Below the pieces are notes generated by a model. The model was not told where the DNA came from. It made no database searches and saw nothing but the letters and a program-made list of their open reading frames with translations. Below are positions 43,638 through 52,271 of a DNA stretch of 64,000 nt, one piece after another. Source of the stretch: Chitinophaga pinensis (lineage in GTDB: Bacteria > Bacteroidota > Bacteroidia > SXHM01); NCBI GenBank assembly GCA_945889235.1, contig CAMDBK010000001.1:9597-73596 (forward strand), written 5' to 3'. Position 1 is the stretch's first letter; every line of letters starts with the position of its first letter. Position numbers and translations under genes: made by a program.

Positions 43638-45746
43638 AACCGCAGCAAACTTTTCTCTCTGTGCACCTCTGTGCTTGCTCTGTTGTACTCTGTGTTCTGT
43701 TTTTCACAAAACATTGACCCTAGCAAAATTGAAATCGTTCGCGATACCTTTGGTGTTCCACACATTTTTGCAAAAACAGATGCCGAAGTTGCTTACGGTT
43801 TAGCCTGGGCAACGCTGGAAGATGATACTGCCAATGCGCAGTTTCTGTTGCTTGCCGCTAAATCACAATTAGCACGTTACTTAGGAGTTGAGGGTGCAAA
43901 AATTGATTACGCTGCACAGTTAATGGACGTTGTTAGTTTTGTGGAAGAGCATTATGAAAAAGATGTTCCTGAGGATTACAAACGTGTACTGGAAGGATAT
44001 TGTCAGGGAGCAAATGAGTATGCAAAAGCGCACCCGAAAGAGTTGTATGTAAAAGAAAAATTCTTCAATGTGCGTCCGCAGGACGCGCTGGCGGGTTATA
44101 TGCTGGGATTAGCTCTGATGGGTGGTGTTGACGGAACCATCAATGATATTATCAATGGAAATATTCTTACACGAATTCCTGAAAATTTTGATGAAGGTGT
44201 GGGTTCCAACGCCATTGCGTTCAGTCCAAAAATGACAACCGATGGCAATTCGTATTTAGATATTAATTCACATCAGCCGCTGGAAGGTTTACTCTCATGG
44301 TACGAAGCTCATGTGTGCAGTGAAGAGGGCTGGAATATTACGGGTTCACTTTTTCACGGAGGCATTTCCATTTTTCACGGAACGAATGAAAACCTTGGCT
44401 GGGCGCATACTACAGGACATGTTGACGGCCTTGATGTGTACAAACTAACACTGCACCCGCGCAAAAAGAATTATTACAAATTTGATGGCAAGTGGATGAA
44501 ACTGGAAACCAAACATGCCAAGCTTCGGGTGAAAATAGGGAAGAAAGAAAAGAAAGGATTTATTCTTGCCATCAGCAAAAAATACTGGAAGAGCATTTAC
44601 GGACCAACACTTGTCACCAAACACGGAGTGTTCGCTTTCCGCATGCCTGCCTTGCTTACACTGAAAGCGGGTGAACAATGGTACCGCATGAACAAGGCGA
44701 AAAACTTTGATGAATTTATGAGCGCGTTGAAAATTCAGGGCATCGCACATCAGAATGTTACGTACGCAGATAAAGATAACATCATGTTAATCGCCAACGG
44801 ATTGTTTCCTGTGCGCGATTTGCATTACAACTGGAACATGGTGGTGCCGGGCGATACCTCCGCCACACTTTGGAATTCATATTATCCTGTGGAAGGACTT
44901 GCCAGTTTTATTAATCCTGATTGCGGTTATGTATTTAACGTAAATAATTCTGCTTTTGACGGAACAGGAAAAGATTGTAATCTGGATGGCACCTGCTACA
45001 GCCCTACCATGGGTTATCAGTTGGAAGTAAACAACCGCAGTCTTCGCTTTTATGAACTGATGGAACAATATAAAAGCGTGAACTACGAAGATTTTAAACG
45101 TATAAAATTTGACTACACCTATCCGCAAAAAATAAAATTCCTCCGCGATTTTCCATTGGATGAGTTTATGACGTTGGATGAAGAAAAATATCCTGACATA
45201 GCTGATGCCATAAAAAAGATAAAAGCATTTGACCGCAGTGCCGATACGCTGGATATGAATTTTTCAATTGTATTGCTTTCGATGTTGAAGTTGTATGAAA
45301 ACAGCGGTGGCAAAGAAGACAGCCTGCGCAAAAGCAAAGAGTACAGAATTGAAATGGCAGTAAAAAGTATTCGCCAGGGGAAGGAGCATTTGATAAAATA
45401 CTTTGGCAGCATTGATATTCCGCTTTCAAAAGTTCAGGTGTTGGAGCGAGGTGGAAAAGCATTGCCTATTAATGGTTGTCCTGATTGTATTCGTGCAGCG
45501 TATTCAAATCCAATGGCTGACGGGCGTATGCGCATTTGGATTGGCGATAGTTTTGTGCAATTAGTAAAATTCACCAAAGCCGGACCTGAGATTGAAAGCA
45601 TACATTCCTACGGTGCTTCCAATCGTCCTTACAGCAAGCATTACAATGACCAGATGGAATTGTTTGTGGCGCAGAAACTGAAGAAACGTTCGCTTAATAA
45701 AGAAGAGGTTTACAAAAGCGCGGAACGGATTTATCATCCGCAGTAG
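43632..45746 (+). CDS. Penicillin acylase family hydrolase
   Basis: An Ntn-hydrolase of 704 residues that cleaves amide bonds of acylated amines; family members act on penicillins, acyl-homoserine lactones or other amides, and the natural substrate here is unknown. The first 26 residues are a signal peptide ending CFSQ. The propeptide is followed by the cleavage/catalytic site GVGSNAIAFSPK with nucleophile Ser192, as in the family (G/SNxW/F). IVRDTFGVPHIFA (about 35-47) and WAHTTGHVDGLDVYKL (about 260) are other family blocks. The start ATG comes from a palindromic repeat (to 43637) and residues 8-23 from a CTCTGTG repeat (43655-43700). Confidence 0.9.
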   Translation: MTNRSKLFSLCTSVLALLYSVFCFSQNIDPSKIEIVRDTFGVPHIFAKTDAEVAYGLAWATLEDDTANAQFLLLAAKSQLARYLGVEGAKIDYAAQLMDVVSFVEEHYEKDVPEDYKRVLEGYCQGANEYAKAHPKELYVKEKFFNVRPQDALAGYMLGLALMGGVDGTINDIINGNILTRIPENFDEGVGSNAIAFSPKMTTDGNSYLDINSHQPLEGLLSWYEAHVCSEEGWNITGSLFHGGISIFHGTNENLGWAHTTGHVDGLDVYKLTLHPRKKNYYKFDGKWMKLETKHAKLRVKIGKKEKKGFILAISKKYWKSIYGPTLVTKHGVFAFRMPALLTLKAGEQWYRMNKAKNFDEFMSALKIQGIAHQNVTYADKDNIMLIANGLFPVRDLHYNWNMVVPGDTSATLWNSYYPVEGLASFINPDCGYVFNVNNSAFDGTGKDCNLDGTCYSPTMGYQLEVNNRSLRFYELMEQYKSVNYEDFKRIKFDYTYPQKIKFLRDFPLDEFMTLDEEKYPDIADAIKKIKAFDRSADTLDMNFSIVLLSMLKLYENSGGKEDSLRKSKEYRIEMAVKSIRQGKEHLIKYFGSIDIPLSKVQVLERGGKALPINGCPDCIRAAYSNPMADGRMRIWIGDSFVQLVKFTKAGPEIESIHSYGASNRPYSKHYNDQMELFVAQKLKKRSLNKEEVYKSAERIYHPQ
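43655..43700. repeat. CTCTGTG repeat coding a signal peptide
   Basis: Four CTCTGTG/CTCTGTTG words spaced about 10-12 nt (CTCTGTGCAC, CTCTGTGCTT, CTCTGTTGTA, CTCTGTGTTC). They are translated in frame as LCTSVLALLYSVFCF, the hydrophobic core of the acylase signal peptide. Confidence 0.85.
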
Positions 45747-45812
45747 AATTGAATAACTGGAATCCTTTACTTGTATTTGTCATTTTGAGTTCGGCAATTA
45801 CTGTACTGTACT

Positions 45813-46259
45813 CTACTTATTCTCCGTAGCTTTAGTTGATTTTCGGTAAGGGTAACTTTCAAAAATATGTCGTCTCGCAAAACGGATTCGGTTATCTGAA
45901 TTGATGAACTTGTTGTAAGCGTTTTTAGGAACACCAAAATATTCATACGCACTTCCATCCGTAAAAATAACTTTCAGCGTTTGTCCTTTATAACGGAAAT
46001 CATCAATACCCGAGGCCGTTATAGTGGCGGTATATTCTGCTTTGTATTGCAGATGTGTTTCGGGCGAAAGACTTACCAGAAAATGATACGCCTCAATAAT
46101 TTCTTTGCTTTTCAATTCCGCTTCAGCATGGGCAGTTACATCCTGAAACTTATCAGGATGCCACTCTTTCATTAAGTTGCGGTAAATGGTTTTTAACTCG
46201 GCAAGATTGGCTTCGCTTGTAATGCCAAATAGTTTTCGGTAATCAGTAATACGTTTCAT
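45813..46259 (-). CDS. J-domain plus KTSC-domain protein
   Basis: A 148-residue protein. An N-terminal J domain is seen with KTIYRNLMKEWHPDKF (HPD motif at about residue 35) that would stimulate an Hsp70 chaperone. The C-terminal KTSC-like domain has FRYKGQTLKVIFTDGSAYEYFGVPKNAYNKFINSDNRIRFARRHI. The KTSC domain is found with nucleic-acid-linked enzymes; its function here is unknown. The pair is a known fusion in Bacteroidota. It may be co-transcribed with nothing else. Confidence 0.85.
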   Translation of the reverse strand: MKRITDYRKLFGITSEANLAELKTIYRNLMKEWHPDKFQDVTAHAEAELKSKEIIEAYHFLVSLSPETHLQYKAEYTATITASGIDDFRYKGQTLKVIFTDGSAYEYFGVPKNAYNKFINSDNRIRFARRHIFESYPYRKSTKATENK

Positions 46260-46289
46260 AGGTCTGCTAAAAAGGGCGCAATCATACGA

Positions 46290-47471
46290 CTATTCAAACG
46301 CATTAAACCCTGTAACATCCATTCCGGTTATCAGCAAATGAATATCGTGCGTGCCTTCGTAGGTTACCACCGATTCCAAATTCATCATGTGGCGCATAAT
46401 AGGGTACTCCCCTGTAATGCCCATTCCGCCTAACATCTGGCGGGCGGTGCGTGTAATCTCCAACGCCATGTTTACATTATTTCTTTTTGCCATGGATATT
46501 TGTTGAGGCGAAGCGCGATGTTCGTTTTTCAACACTCCCAGTCTCCAGCTCAATAATTGCGCTTTGGTAATTTCAGTAATCATCTCGGCTAATTTCTTTT
46601 GCTGCAACTGAAAAGCACCAATCGGTTTCCCGAATTGAATACGCTGTTTTGAATAACGTAATGCTGCATCATAACAATCCATTGCCGCACCAATTACTCC
46701 CCATGAAATTCCGTAGCGCGCAGAATTCAAACAACCCAACGGACCTTTTAATCCTTTTACGTTCGGAAAAATATTTTCTTTAGGAACTTTTACATTATCA
46801 AAAACCAATTCCCCCGTTGCAGATGCGCGAAGCGACCATTTGCCATGCGTTTCTGGAGTAGTGAAACCTGCCATTCCTCTTTCCACCACCAAACCATGTA
46901 TAACACCGTGTTCGTTTTTTGCCCAAACAACAGCAATGTCTGCAAAGGGCGCATTGGAAATCCACATTTTTGCTCCGTTCAAAATCACATGGTCGTCTGC
47001 ATCTTTAAAATTGGTAATCATTCCGTTTGGGTTCGAACCGTGGTCGGGTTCAGTCAAACCAAAGCAGCCCATTAGTTCACCGGCAGCAAGTTTTGGTAAA
47101 TATTTTTTCTTCTGTTCTTCAGAGCCATACGTAAAAATAGGATACATCACCAACGAGCTTTGGACCGAAGCAGTGGAACGAATTCCTGAATCACCGCGTT
47201 CCAGTTCCTGCATAATTAATCCGTAAGAAATCTGGTCTAATCCCGCACCACCATATTCCGTTGGAATGTAGGGACCAAATGCACCAATGCTTGCCAAACC
47301 TTTAATCAGATGTTTTGGGAATTCAGCTTTCTGGCAGGCGTCTTCAATAATAGGTGAAACTTCTTTTTTCACCCAGGCGCGAACCGAATCGCGTACAAGT
47401 TTTTGTTCATCAGTAAGCAACTCATCAATAAGATAATAATCGGGTGCCTGGAAAAGATCGGTGCGTGCCAT
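46290..47471 (-). CDS. gcdH: Acyl-CoA dehydrogenase, glutaryl-CoA dehydrogenase type
   Basis: Oxidises glutaryl-CoA to crotonyl-CoA with FAD in lysine and tryptophan breakdown. The 393 residues match GcdH: ASVQSSLVMYPI (about 95-106), LTEPDHGSNPNG, WISNAPFADIAVVWA and the catalytic base Glu in YEGTHDIH near residue 374 are typical of GcdH rather than of short- or medium-chain dehydrogenases. No signal peptide. Assignment to glutaryl-CoA is by these motifs and not by a full substrate-pocket check. Confidence 0.9.
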   Translation of the reverse strand: MARTDLFQAPDYYLIDELLTDEQKLVRDSVRAWVKKEVSPIIEDACQKAEFPKHLIKGLASIGAFGPYIPTEYGGAGLDQISYGLIMQELERGDSGIRSTASVQSSLVMYPIFTYGSEEQKKKYLPKLAAGELMGCFGLTEPDHGSNPNGMITNFKDADDHVILNGAKMWISNAPFADIAVVWAKNEHGVIHGLVVERGMAGFTTPETHGKWSLRASATGELVFDNVKVPKENIFPNVKGLKGPLGCLNSARYGISWGVIGAAMDCYDAALRYSKQRIQFGKPIGAFQLQQKKLAEMITEITKAQLLSWRLGVLKNEHRASPQQISMAKRNNVNMALEITRTARQMLGGMGITGEYPIMRHMMNLESVVTYEGTHDIHLLITGMDVTGFNAFE

Positions 47472-47496
47472 AGTTTAAATTTTTGGCGAAATTAGT

Positions 47497-47504
47497 TATT
47501 TTTG
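47497..47504 (+). promoter_or_regulatory. Predicted -7 box of the lipoprotein gene at 47530
   Basis: TATTTTTG fits TAnnTTTG, 25 nt before the ATG. Confidence 0.5.
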
Positions 47505-47529
47505 TTCCTAACCAATTAACCCTTTTAGC

Positions 47530-48228
47530 ATGAAGCATATTCTTCCACTGATGTTTATAGCTGCTATTGTTTTTGCAGCCTGCAAAAGCAACGAAACCGG
47601 AAACTCAAAAGATGTGGCGCAGGACCAGATTTACCGCCACTACGAAATAAAATTTGAAGAAGCTGATTATACAACTCAGGTAGATGCAGGTTTCCGTTTT
47701 GCAGGCGATAAAGGAACAACGCTGGTTTTAAATGCACCTTCAAAAATTACTGCTAACAATGTTGAACTGGTGGAAAAAACCATGTTGTTAGGCGGAGCTT
47801 ATTACGGTGAACCCTATCCCATAAAATGCCCCGACAAAAAAATAGTTGTTACCTATACCGATAACAAAGAAAACGTGCTTACCGAAACTTATAACGCAGG
47901 AAACGTAACGTTTACAGAAAAGTCAGATACATTTTATCTTGGCAAAAGTTTAACCATTCCTTTCTCCGTTTCAGGTGGCGATAAGGCAGATAATTATGAA
48001 ATTAATTTGCGTGATTCAAAACAGCAAAACATCAGTTTTTATTCTAAATCTGCAACTGAAAATGTGTTTGAAATTCCCGGCAGCGCAACCGATACATTAG
48101 CCAAAGGCGAAATGCTCTTGCAGATTATTTCGCACAAACAAAAAGAACTGGACAACCATTCAACCCTTGGCGGAACGGCAGATTTTTCTTGTCTGTACAC
48201 ACCGGTAACGGTGGTGGCAGTGAAGTAA
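47530..48228 (+). CDS. Lipoprotein, unknown
   Basis: A 232-residue predicted lipoprotein (MKHILPLMFIAAIVFAAC, Cys18). The mature part is beta-rich (YEIKFEEADYTTQVDAGFRFAGDKGTTLVLNAPSKITANN; KIVVTYTDNKENVLTETYNAG; SLTIPFSVSGGDKADNYEINLRD), consistent with one or two beta-sandwich domains. No family is recognised. Confidence 0.65.
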   Translation: MKHILPLMFIAAIVFAACKSNETGNSKDVAQDQIYRHYEIKFEEADYTTQVDAGFRFAGDKGTTLVLNAPSKITANNVELVEKTMLLGGAYYGEPYPIKCPDKKIVVTYTDNKENVLTETYNAGNVTFTEKSDTFYLGKSLTIPFSVSGGDKADNYEINLRDSKQQNISFYSKSATENVFEIPGSATDTLAKGEMLLQIISHKQKELDNHSTLGGTADFSCLYTPVTVVAVK

Positions 48229-48244
48229 GAAGTAAATTAGTTCC

Positions 48245-48313
48245 CGTCATGTTGAACTTGTTTCAGCATCTCACACTTTAACAACAAGACCCTGAAACGA
48301 GTTCAGGGTGACG
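48245..48313. repeat. CGTCA...TGACG composite palindrome, copy 5 (reverse orientation)
   Basis: Starts CGTCATGTTGAAC and ends GTTCAGGGTGACG, the reverse of the other copies. It lies between the convergent stops of the lipoprotein gene (48228) and the Cys/Met PLP enzyme gene (48320). Confidence 0.9.
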
Positions 48314-48319
48314 GGTTGC

Positions 48320-49483
48320 CTAAACCTTCTCCAGTGCCTGTCTTAAATCTTCAATTATTTCTTCGGGCTCTTCCAGCCCAACATAAAAACGGATATGATT
48401 CCATGGAAGTTCTGTTGCTCCGTAATTCTGTGAATCATACAATGTGCAGGTAGGGAAAATCAATGACTCATGTCCGCCCCATGAACACGCGAGAAGAAAA
48501 CGTTTCAATGAATTGCAGAACGCTTCAACCGCTGTAATATCCTTTGCTTTCAGTTGTGCCGAAAACATTCCGCCTGTTCCGCTCATCTGTGATTTTGCCA
48601 GTTCATACTGCGGATTACTTTTTGAAAAAGGGAAAAATACTTTATCCACTTTAGGATGATTTTCTAAAAACTCAACAACCTTTGCAGCGGTAGTGTTCGT
48701 GCGCTCTACACGTAATCGCAAGGTGCGCAAACCAAGCAACATCAGCCATGCATCGTTAGGAGAAATTATTCCACCCAGTGTCATAAACTCACTCTGAAAA
48801 ATTTCTGCAATTTTCTTTTTGCTTCCTGTCAACACTCCTGCAACAATATCACTATGGCCTCCAAAATATTTGCTCGCGCTGTGCACCGTCATATCAATTC
48901 CCATTTCAATCGGGCGTTGAAAAATGGGTGTTGCATAACTGTTATCAATCAGCGTGGTAATGTTGTGTTGCTTCGCTAACGCAGCCACCGCGCGTATATC
49001 CTGCATTTCAAATGTTACCGAATTCGGACTTTCAAGAATGATGAGTCTGGTATTTGGTTTTAGTGCAGCACGGAAATTTTCAATATCCCTTCCATCCACC
49101 ATCGTGCTTTCAACAGCATAATGAATGAGTAATTTATTAAGCAGTTTGTAAGTCCAGCTGTACGGTTTTTTCACACAAATAACATGTTCACCACCTTTAA
49201 CGCAACTCATCACACCTGCAGCCATAGCGGCACTTCCACTACCAAAAATCAACGCATCTTCAGCACTTTCCAATGCGGCAACTTTTTCGCGAAGAATAGA
49301 AACTGTTGGATTAACACCACGCGTGTAAAACGGAACGCTATCTTCGTTTTTCAATGCTTCGCGCATTTCTGCAACCGTTGTAAAACAGAAATTACTGCTT
49401 TGAAAAATAGGTGGTGAAACCGAGCCGAAATATTTTTCGCGCTCTTCACCAAGATGATTTAAAATGTGGGAAATGTCGTTCAT
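48320..49483 (-). CDS. Cys/Met metabolism PLP enzyme (cystathionine synthase/lyase type)
   Basis: A 387-residue PLP enzyme that makes or splits C-S bonds of sulfur amino acids. The PLP Lys is in SASKYFGGHSDIVAGVL (about 205-221). Other family blocks: FYTRGVNPTVSILREKVAALE (about 53-73), IFGSGSAAMAAGV, ESPNSVTFEMQDI (about 150) and GMFSAQLKAK. The sequence lies between cystathionine gamma-synthase, beta-lyase and related enzymes; the YTRGxNPT block favours a beta-lyase/synthase-type catalysis. The exact reaction cannot be named. Confidence 0.87.
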   Translation of the reverse strand: MNDISHILNHLGEEREKYFGSVSPPIFQSSNFCFTTVAEMREALKNEDSVPFYTRGVNPTVSILREKVAALESAEDALIFGSGSAAMAAGVMSCVKGGEHVICVKKPYSWTYKLLNKLLIHYAVESTMVDGRDIENFRAALKPNTRLIILESPNSVTFEMQDIRAVAALAKQHNITTLIDNSYATPIFQRPIEMGIDMTVHSASKYFGGHSDIVAGVLTGSKKKIAEIFQSEFMTLGGIISPNDAWLMLLGLRTLRLRVERTNTTAAKVVEFLENHPKVDKVFFPFSKSNPQYELAKSQMSGTGGMFSAQLKAKDITAVEAFCNSLKRFLLACSWGGHESLIFPTCTLYDSQNYGATELPWNHIRFYVGLEEPEEIIEDLRQALEKV

Positions 49484-49495
49484 AGATTTGTATAA

Positions 49496-49528
49496 TAAAC
49501 AAACCCCTCGTTTTAAGGAAGGGTTTGT
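49496..49528 (-). terminator. Terminator of the 50-aa lipoprotein gene
   Basis: On the minus strand AAACCCTTC pairs with GAGGGGTTT around a short loop, followed by GTTTATTAT. It lies 28 nt beyond the small gene's stop codon. Confidence 0.65.
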
Positions 49529-49555
49529 TCAAAGATTAAGTAACAAAGCACTGTA

Positions 49556-49708
49556 TTATTTTGGTTTTACAGCTATGCTGTCAATAGTTGTAGACGCTGC
49601 AATGCTGTCTGATGTGGTTGTTCCTGATGTTGTTGTTTTTGCTTTATCACAAGATGCTGCTATTACTACTAATGCTGCAACTGATGCGAAATAGAATATT
49701 TTTTTCAT
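49556..49708 (-). CDS. Very small lipoprotein
   Basis: A 50-residue gene too short for routine calling: MKKIFYFASVAALVVIAASC starts it and a lipobox (VIAASC) puts the lipid anchor at Cys20. The mature part is only 30 residues and is rich in Thr/Ser/Ala (KAKTTTSGTTTSDSIAAST...). The gene is followed by a terminator hairpin. A Thr/Ser-rich 30-residue lipid-anchored tail is common in Bacteroidota; function unknown. The overlapping plus-strand frame is rejected. Confidence 0.75.
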   Translation of the reverse strand: MKKIFYFASVAALVVIAASCDKAKTTTSGTTTSDSIAASTTIDSIAVKPK

Positions 49709-49765
49709 ACTTATTGTTTTGGGTTTTAAATTTATAATTGGAATTAGATTTCTATTTTATTTTTC

Positions 49766-50632
49766 TTACTCAGTAACAATAACAAGGTATTTTGACGAGC
49801 GCCAGAATGCTTTGTAATCACTGATGCTCAAACTATCTGCGTGTTTCTTATCAGCGTGCAATGTATAAGATGATGTAGGATGGTCGGTAACAATTTTTGC
49901 TTTTTTAGCATTGATTACAATTGCTCCGGTTTTAGTTACATCTACTTTGGTAAACAGGTTCTGGTCAAAATCTTTGTTGATGTTTGCTGTGCGCCCCATA
50001 CCAATAAAGCCGCCTTCTTTGGTAATGATTTTAGATTCTTTCAGTGCTTTTTCGGTTCCTAGAATATAATAAGCTGTGTTCAATTCGCTTACTTTTTCTT
50101 CAATCACTTTTGTTTTTCCTTCGCTTTCCATTGCCAGTTGGTCAACTTGTGCAGTAAGGTTTTCAACTACAATATCCAATTTTGCCAACTCGTCTTTCAA
50201 TGAATTAATCTGTGCATCACGTTCAGCTAATTGCTTTTCTAAATTCTCAATCATCTTTTTAAGATTGGAAGTATAGCCTTTTTCGTTTTTCAGTTTCTTC
50301 TGCAACTCATCAATCTTTTTTCTGTTTTTAAGCGACAAGTCATAAATCAATTGAATATCCTGTTTGATTTGTTCTTTGCGGTCGGCACCCATCTCCACAC
50401 CGGTTGCAGTGTTGGCAGTAATGATTCCTTCTTTTGTTTTTATGCTGTCGAGGTTAAACTGTATCTCGTTATAGGCATTCACAAAATCGTTGATAGTATG
50501 TGCATCACCACCAATCTGCTCCTGCAGTTTAAGGTTATCTGCTTCCAGTTGTTTCAGTTTTTCTTCCTGTTCTTTATTCGTGCAGCTTGCAAAAATTGCG
50601 GCTGCCATGAAGAGGGCAAATAGCTTGTTCAT
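49766..50632 (-). CDS. Coiled-coil lipoprotein, unknown
   Basis: A 288-residue predicted lipoprotein (MNKLFALFMAAAIFASC). Coiled-coil heptads cover about 20-45 (QEEKLKQLEADNLKLQEQI) and 95-190 (KIDELQKKLKNEKGYTSNLKKMIENLEKQLAERDAQINSLKDELAKL, VENLTAQVDQLAMESEG). The C-terminal 70 residues are a small domain with IVINAKKAKIVTDHPTSSYTL and ISDYKAFWRSSKYLVIV. No name is assigned. It may act as a periplasmic scaffold. Confidence 0.75.
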   Translation of the reverse strand: MNKLFALFMAAAIFASCTNKEQEEKLKQLEADNLKLQEQIGGDAHTINDFVNAYNEIQFNLDSIKTKEGIITANTATGVEMGADRKEQIKQDIQLIYDLSLKNRKKIDELQKKLKNEKGYTSNLKKMIENLEKQLAERDAQINSLKDELAKLDIVVENLTAQVDQLAMESEGKTKVIEEKVSELNTAYYILGTEKALKESKIITKEGGFIGMGRTANINKDFDQNLFTKVDVTKTGAIVINAKKAKIVTDHPTSSYTLHADKKHADSLSISDYKAFWRSSKYLVIVTE

Positions 50633-50655
50633 GATTTTGCGTTTTAGTTAGGACG

Positions 50656-50663
50656 CAAAAGTA
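50656..50663 (-). promoter_or_regulatory. Predicted -7 box of the coiled-coil lipoprotein gene
   Basis: TACTTTTG on the minus strand fits TAnnTTTG, 24 nt before the start at 50632. Confidence 0.5.
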
Positions 50664-50720
50664 AACGAATTCTTTTGACTCGTTAAGAAACTAAAACATG
50701 AACAACTGAAAAGAAAAAAA

Positions 50721-51122
50721 TTATTTGCTGTAAACCGCAGTAACATTATCTGTTCCACCGGCTGAAACGGTATACGTCATATTAATGTGTGTGCCACTGA
50801 GAACACCGCTTCCCGCAACATTGAGGTTATCTACCAACTGTGCATTTAGTGTAAGTGAATTACCGCTTACAATTGCTTTTGCAGATTTTGAAAAACCAAG
50901 ATTATAAAAGTTGCTGATTAAAATAGCGGTGCTGTCGGTAGTAGATTTTGTAATGCTAACGTTATATGAAGATGTTCCGAGTTGAGAACTGCTTTCCTGA
51001 CAAATCCAGTTGCCTGTGTAATCATCGCGTTTATCAAAATTAAGATCTTCGGTGGTACAAGATGTAAGTGCAACAGCAATGCTGAATGCTACAAGTGCAA
51101 TTTTATTTTTCAAGGTTTTCAT
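50721..51122 (-). CDS. Small lipoprotein, lipocalin-like, unknown
   Basis: A 133-residue protein with lipobox ALTSC (Cys22) and a beta-rich body: DYTGNWICQESSS, SYNVSITKSTTDSTAILISNFY, VSGNSLTLNAQLVDN, GVLSGTHINMTYTVSA and a final NVTAVYSK. The pattern TGNW...SYNVSI...NFY is like the lipocalin-like or heat-stable-protein lipoproteins common in Bacteroidota. Function unknown. Confidence 0.65.
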   Translation of the reverse strand: MKTLKNKIALVAFSIAVALTSCTTEDLNFDKRDDYTGNWICQESSSQLGTSSYNVSITKSTTDSTAILISNFYNLGFSKSAKAIVSGNSLTLNAQLVDNLNVAGSGVLSGTHINMTYTVSAGGTDNVTAVYSK

Positions 51123-51208
51123 GTGTAAATTTTTTTGTGAGATGTGGTCAGCAAAAACAATTTTGATGCCATAAAAATAATTAAACCATTTTTGTAAAAA
51201 AATAAAAG

Positions 51209-52264
51209 ATGGAACAAACCCCTTTACTGATTTACGGAGCCTACGGCTACACAGGAGAATTAATTACAGAGAATGCAGTAAAGAAAGGCTGGAAACCTTT
51301 GCTGGCAGGTCGTAACGAAGAAAAATTAAAAACACTTGCAAATCGTTTTGGACTCGAATATGTAGTGTTTGATGTAAACGAAAAAGAAAAACTGCTCGCT
51401 GCTTTGCAAGGAAAAAAAGTGTTGCTCCACTGTGGCGGACCGTTTGCACATACTTACAAACAAATGATTAATGCCTGTTTGCAAACGCAAACACATTATC
51501 TTGATATTACAGGCGAAATAGCAGTGTTTGAAGGTTCGGCAACAAGAAATGAAGAAGCAAAAAAAGCAGGAATAATGTTGATGCCCGGAACCGGCTTTGA
51601 TGTAGTACCAAGTGATTGCATGGCTGCTTATTTGAAAAAACAATTACCGGATGCAACAAGTCTTAAACTTGCTTTTACAAGCCTGGGAAAAATGTCACGC
51701 GGAACTTCATTAACCATGGTTGAAAACATTGGAGCAGGAGGAGCAATGCGCAAAAACGGAAAAATTATATCTGTTCCAAATGCACACGATGTGCGCGAAT
51801 TTCCGTTCGGTGAAAAGAAAATTCTTTGCGCCACTATTCCCTGGGGTGATGTGTCAACAGCTTATTACAGCACCAAAATTCCAACTATTGAAACATATAT
51901 GTCTGCTTCTCCGGCAATGGTGAAATCTATGAAGATGGGAAATTATATCGGGTGGTTATTATCAACTTCTTTCGTGCAAAATTACCTGAAAGCGAAAGTA
52001 AATAAACGCAAACCCGGGCCCGATGAACAGGAACGAAAAAACGGTTACAGTATTTTTTACGGTGAAGTAATAAATACAAAAGGAGAAAAGAAATCAGCCG
52101 GAATGCAAACACCCGAAGGATACACACTAACCGCTGCAACCGCTGTAAACATTGCAGAAAAAGTGTTGAACGGAAATTTCAAAACCGGATATATGACTCC
52201 GTCAATGGCTTATGGTGCTGATTTAATTCTTGAAACGGATGGAACAAAACGATATGATATATAG
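51209..52264 (+). CDS. Saccharopine dehydrogenase-like NAD(P)-binding oxidoreductase
   Basis: A 351-residue protein with an N-terminal Rossmann fold (LLIYGAYGYTGELITENAVKKG, about 5-26, with a GxYGYTG dinucleotide loop) and then VLLHCGGPFAHTYKQMINACLQ, MLMPGTGFDVVPSDCMAAY. It resembles trans-acting enoyl reductase-like members of the saccharopine dehydrogenase family rather than true lysine-pathway enzymes. Substrate unknown. Confidence 0.82.
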   Translation: MEQTPLLIYGAYGYTGELITENAVKKGWKPLLAGRNEEKLKTLANRFGLEYVVFDVNEKEKLLAALQGKKVLLHCGGPFAHTYKQMINACLQTQTHYLDITGEIAVFEGSATRNEEAKKAGIMLMPGTGFDVVPSDCMAAYLKKQLPDATSLKLAFTSLGKMSRGTSLTMVENIGAGGAMRKNGKIISVPNAHDVREFPFGEKKILCATIPWGDVSTAYYSTKIPTIETYMSASPAMVKSMKMGNYIGWLLSTSFVQNYLKAKVNKRKPGPDEQERKNGYSIFYGEVINTKGEKKSAGMQTPEGYTLTAATAVNIAEKVLNGNFKTGYMTPSMAYGADLILETDGTKRYDI

Positions 52265-52271
52265 ATTGTTT

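Noticed and set aside
49464..49694. Plus-strand 76-residue frame
   Set aside because: The opposite strand has a better small lipoprotein gene with lipobox and terminator; this frame also overlaps the start of the Cys/Met enzyme gene.
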